Source: Rhodospirillales bacterium
Lineage (GTDB): Bacteria > Pseudomonadota > Alphaproteobacteria > Rhodospirillales > JAPHRK01
NCBI GenBank assembly: GCA_026196105.1
Contig: JAPHRK010000046.1
Location: 1-64,000 of the forward strand
Direction: 5' to 3'
DNA length: 64,000 nucleotides
Shown: piece by piece, positions 63,068 to 64,000 of the stretch
How the letters are laid out: every line of letters begins with the position of its first letter
Numbering within the stretch: position 1 is the first letter of the stretch
Translations under genes and position numbers: made by a program
Notes under the pieces: model-generated
The model's database searches: none
The model's input: the letters and a program-made list of their open reading frames with translations, nothing else
What the model was told of the DNA's origin: nothing

Positions 63068-64000
63068 TTATGATTTAATTTTAAACTCACTTCTTAACTT
63101 TTTCCCGTCTTCATCTAAATTGGGGGCGGGGTTTCTTTTTGTGGGGTCTTCAAAGGCTGAAAATTTTACCGGATTACCCGACATTTTAAGTGGACCAATG
63201 GTGGGATCATCTGCTTCAACAATCATATTGCGAGCGTTTACTTGTGGGTCGTCCATAACTTGAGCCACATTATTGATTGGAGAACATGGAACATCAGCTT
63301 TCTCGAAGATGTCCAACCACTCTTGGGCTGTTTTTGTTTTTAAGGTTACTTCAAGCTCGTCTTTTAAAGCAGGCTCATGTTCAGTCCGCTTAGGATTGGT
63401 CAGGAAAAACGGATTACTAATAAGCTCTTCTCGGCCCATTGCCATACACAGACGCGCGAAAATGGCGTCGTTTCCTGCAGCAATAACGATGTATCCATCT
63501 TTAACTTCAAGAGCAGCAAAAGGCGTGATCGTTGGGTGTCTTGCCCCGATCGGACCAGGAATTTCTCCTGAGATATGATACCGAGGAATCATATTTTCTA
63601 AAATGGCGACTTGGCTATCAAGCATTGAAACATCAACCATCGTTCCTTCGCCTGTTCTTTCACGATGAAATAAAGCTGTATTCACCCCCATAGCGGTGAA
63701 AATCCCAGCTGTGATATCCCCAATTGAGGAACCAACCCGGGTTGGAGGGCCTCCAGGATGCCCTGTGAGGCTCATTATCCCCCCCATTGCTTGGGCAACC
63801 ATGTCGTAGGAAGGGCGATGGGAGTAGGGGCCTGTCTGTCCAAAACCTGAAGTGGAGGCAAAGATAAGTCTAGGGTATTGAGCATGAAGAGTTTCCCAGC
63901 CAAACCCTAGCTTTTCCATTGTTCCAGCCCTGAAGTTCTCGGTCAGAACATCTGCCTTTTCAAGAAGAGCATGAAGTTGGGCTTTCCCCTCGGTAGATTT
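63068..64000 (-). CDS. CaiB/BaiF family CoA transferase, truncated by the window edge
   Basis: ADVLTENFRAGTMEKLGFGWETLHAQYPRLIFASTSGFGQTGPYSHRPSYDMVAQAMGG; the frame stays open to position 64000. Confidence 0.93.
   Translation of the reverse strand, partial: KSTEGKAQLHALLEKADVLTENFRAGTMEKLGFGWETLHAQYPRLIFASTSGFGQTGPYSHRPSYDMVAQAMGGIMSLTGHPGGPPTRVGSSIGDITAGIFTAMGVNTALFHRERTGEGTMVDVSMLDSQVAILENMIPRYHISGEIPGPIGARHPTITPFAALEVKDGYIVIAAGNDAIFARLCMAMGREELISNPFFLTNPKRTEHEPALKDELEVTLKTKTAQEWLDIFEKADVPCSPINNVAQVMDDPQVNARNMIVEADDPTIGPLKMSGNPVKFSAFEDPTKRNPAPNLDEDGKKLRSEFKIKS

Overview
This is a 64 kb chromosomal window, almost fully coding. Gene content and order point to an alphaproteobacterium: a PDH E1-beta carrying a lipoyl domain, rpoZ-rsh-pdxJ-acpS-lepB-rnc-era-recO, ppiD-trpE, tpiA-secG-pyrG-kdsA-eno-ftsB-pdh, and DUF4169/DUF4170 genes. 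Most genes are housekeeping. I found no tRNA, rRNA, CRISPR array, transposase or prophage. The accessory or less ordinary parts are: (i) a histidine kinase split by one in-frame TGA, next to a copper locus with two CueR-type operators; (ii) a block between eno and pdhA with an RTX-like protein built from 15 ungapped 18-residue repeats, two convergent cytochrome P460 paralogues, azlCD and a CgeB-like glycosyltransferase; (iii) a DUF3365 histidine kinase with a CXXCH heme motif; (iv) an inverted repeat that sequesters the Shine-Dalgarno of azoR; (v) palindromes upstream of a TRAP transporter operon and a terminator-like hairpin inside it; (vi) a soluble chemoreceptor with a C-terminal CZB domain. 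I see no clear undescribed multi-gene system. The best leads are the RTX array, the azoR leader hairpin and the dctP palindromes. Family names come from recognising motifs in the translations; no database search was run.
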